Positions 4,853 through 6,011 of a stretch of 6,011 nt of DNA are shown piece after piece. Within the stretch, counting starts at the first letter, position 1. Each line of letters begins with the position of its first letter. The notes beneath the pieces were generated by a model. The model made no database searches. It was not told the origin of the DNA and saw nothing but the letters and a program-made list of their open reading frames with translations. Origin of the DNA: CAYTLQ01 sp964438715 (lineage in GTDB: Bacteria > Bacteroidota > Ignavibacteria > Ignavibacteriales > Ignavibacteriaceae); NCBI GenBank assembly GCA_964438715.1, contig CAYTLQ010000277.1, forward strand, positions 1-6,011, read 5' to 3'. The translations under genes were made by a program, and so were the position numbers.

Positions 4853-6011
4853 ATGTCCCTTTCTCAATTACATATTGCTAATAGTCTTCATACTATTGTT
4901 CCTGAATTAGTACACCCCACTCTACGGCGTAACATGCTTGTTGATGGGTTTGATATAGTTTTAGACCTTAAAAACAGTCATGGCGTCTATCTGCGTGATG
5001 CAATCACCGGTATAGACTATCTTGATTTTTTCTCCTTTTTTGCATCGAATGCTTTGGGGATGAATTATCCTAAAATGTCTGATCCTGAATTCAGGGAAAA
5101 ATTACTGCTGGCTTCTTTACATAAACCCTCCAACAGTGACTTATATACCGTTGCGATGGCAGAATTTGTTAACACTTTTTCAAATATTGCAAAACCCGAT
5201 CATTTCAAATATCTTTTCTGGGTTGAAGGCGGTTCGGTTGCTGTTGAAAACGGATTGAAGGTTGCTTTTGACTGGAAAATTCGAAAAAATCAGGCTAAAG
5301 GCATCAGTGGCGAAAAAGGCACTCAGATAATACATTTTCGTGAAGCATTTCACGGAAGAACAGGATATACATTATCATTAACAAATACAGATCCCAATAA
5401 AATATTAAACTTTCCAAAATTTCCATGGCCAAGGATTACGAACCCCAAAATTAAATTCCCACTCGCCGAAAACCTCTCTGAGGTTCAGTCTCTAGAACAG
5501 AAGGCGATCAATGAGATTTACTCTGCAATAGAAAAAAATGCCGATGATATTGCAGCTATAATCATTGAACCAATACAGGCAGAGGGTGGTGACAATCATT
5601 TTCGAAAAGAGTTTTTCCTCAAACTTCGTCAAATCGCAGATGAGCACGATATCATTCTGATGTTCGATGAAGTACAAACCGGCTTTGGTATAACAGGCAA
5701 ATGGTGGGCATCGGAGCATTTTGTTATGCCGGACATCATCAGTTTCGGGAAAAAGGTTCAGGTTTGCGGAATAATGGCGAGCGAACGAATTGACGAGGTG
5801 GAAGAAAATTGTTTTCGTAAATCCAGCAGAATCAATTCAACATGGGGCGGGAATCTCAGTGACATGGTTCGCTCAACAAAAATTATCGAAATTATGTACG
5901 AGGAACAACTCGTTGAACACTCAAGAACTCTGGGAGATTACCTTCTTTCGCAATTGCAGGCTCTGCAAAGCGAATTTCCAACTCTCGTGAGTAATGCACG
6001 GGGGCTTGGGC
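4853..6011 (+). CDS. lat: L-lysine 6-transaminase (lysine epsilon-aminotransferase), 3' end outside window
   Basis: This PLP enzyme of aminotransferase class III moves the epsilon-amino group of lysine to 2-oxoglutarate. It yields glutamate and 2-aminoadipate 6-semialdehyde, which cyclises to piperideine-6-carboxylate on the way to aminoadipate or pipecolate. The 386 codons present match the lysine-specific subfamily known from Mycobacterium LAT rather than ornithine or acetylornithine enzymes. Matching stretches are NMLVDGFDIVLDL, KPSNSDLYTVAMA, AVENGLKVAFDWK, AFHGRTGYTLSLTNT, EPIQAEGGDNHFR, FDEVQTGFG, SFGKKVQVCGIMA and INSTWGGNLSDMVR. K300 should form the Schiff base, D272 should contact the pyridine nitrogen, and E244 aligns with the substrate-switch Glu243 of the mycobacterial enzyme. 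About 60 C-terminal residues, including the arginine expected to bind the substrate carboxylate, lie beyond the window. The start follows a good ribosome site. No partner dehydrogenase or regulator is visible. Confidence 0.93.
   Translation, partial: MSLSQLHIANSLHTIVPELVHPTLRRNMLVDGFDIVLDLKNSHGVYLRDAITGIDYLDFFSFFASNALGMNYPKMSDPEFREKLLLASLHKPSNSDLYTVAMAEFVNTFSNIAKPDHFKYLFWVEGGSVAVENGLKVAFDWKIRKNQAKGISGEKGTQIIHFREAFHGRTGYTLSLTNTDPNKILNFPKFPWPRITNPKIKFPLAENLSEVQSLEQKAINEIYSAIEKNADDIAAIIIEPIQAEGGDNHFRKEFFLKLRQIADEHDIILMFDEVQTGFGITGKWWASEHFVMPDIISFGKKVQVCGIMASERIDEVEENCFRKSSRINSTWGGNLSDMVRSTKIIEIMYEEQLVEHSRTLGDYLLSQLQALQSEFPTLVSNARGLG

Noticed and set aside
5492..5990. Short open frames on both strands within lat
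   Set aside because: They are shadows of the lat reading frame, with no start signals and no domain.

Overview
The window looks like chromosomal DNA from a bacterium of the Bacteroidota / Ignavibacteriota (FCB) group. Three signs support this. The two large minus-strand-coded remnants read as type IX secretion (T9SS) C-terminal sorting domains, including a decayed QNYPNPFN-type motif. The mutS promoter region carries a perfect TAnnTTTG -7 box, the form used by the primary sigma factor of this phylum. The moderate, AT-leaning base composition also fits. The exact genus cannot be read from the sequence.

Layout: bases 1-386 hold no convincing gene, only perhaps the last codons of a gene entering from the left. 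A complete DUF72 (YecE-like) gene of 284 codons lies on the minus strand (387-1241). Its upstream gap (1242-1659) contains a 44-codon remnant of a T9SS sorting domain, also on the minus strand. On the plus strand a full-length mutS follows (best start 1660, 864 residues, end 4254), with all mismatch-recognition and ATPase motifs intact. The 598-base gap after mutS is not empty: the minus strand at 4323-4580 holds a nearly complete but frameshifted and stop-interrupted T9SS sorting domain. What looks like its old transcription terminator overlaps the mutS stop codon. The right part of the gap holds a palindrome, a long hairpin and a good Shine-Dalgarno site leading into an L-lysine 6-transaminase gene (lat) at 4853, which runs off the right edge after 386 codons.

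The three intact genes (unknown-function DUF72 protein, mismatch repair, lysine catabolism) do not form one operon or pathway. mutS is transcribed alone and divergently from DUF72. lat has its own leader. No new defence, mobile or biosynthetic system is visible. The most informative unlisted content is the pair of decayed T9SS cargo-gene ends on either side of mutS, both in the same orientation, which mark these gaps as sites of former secreted-protein genes.
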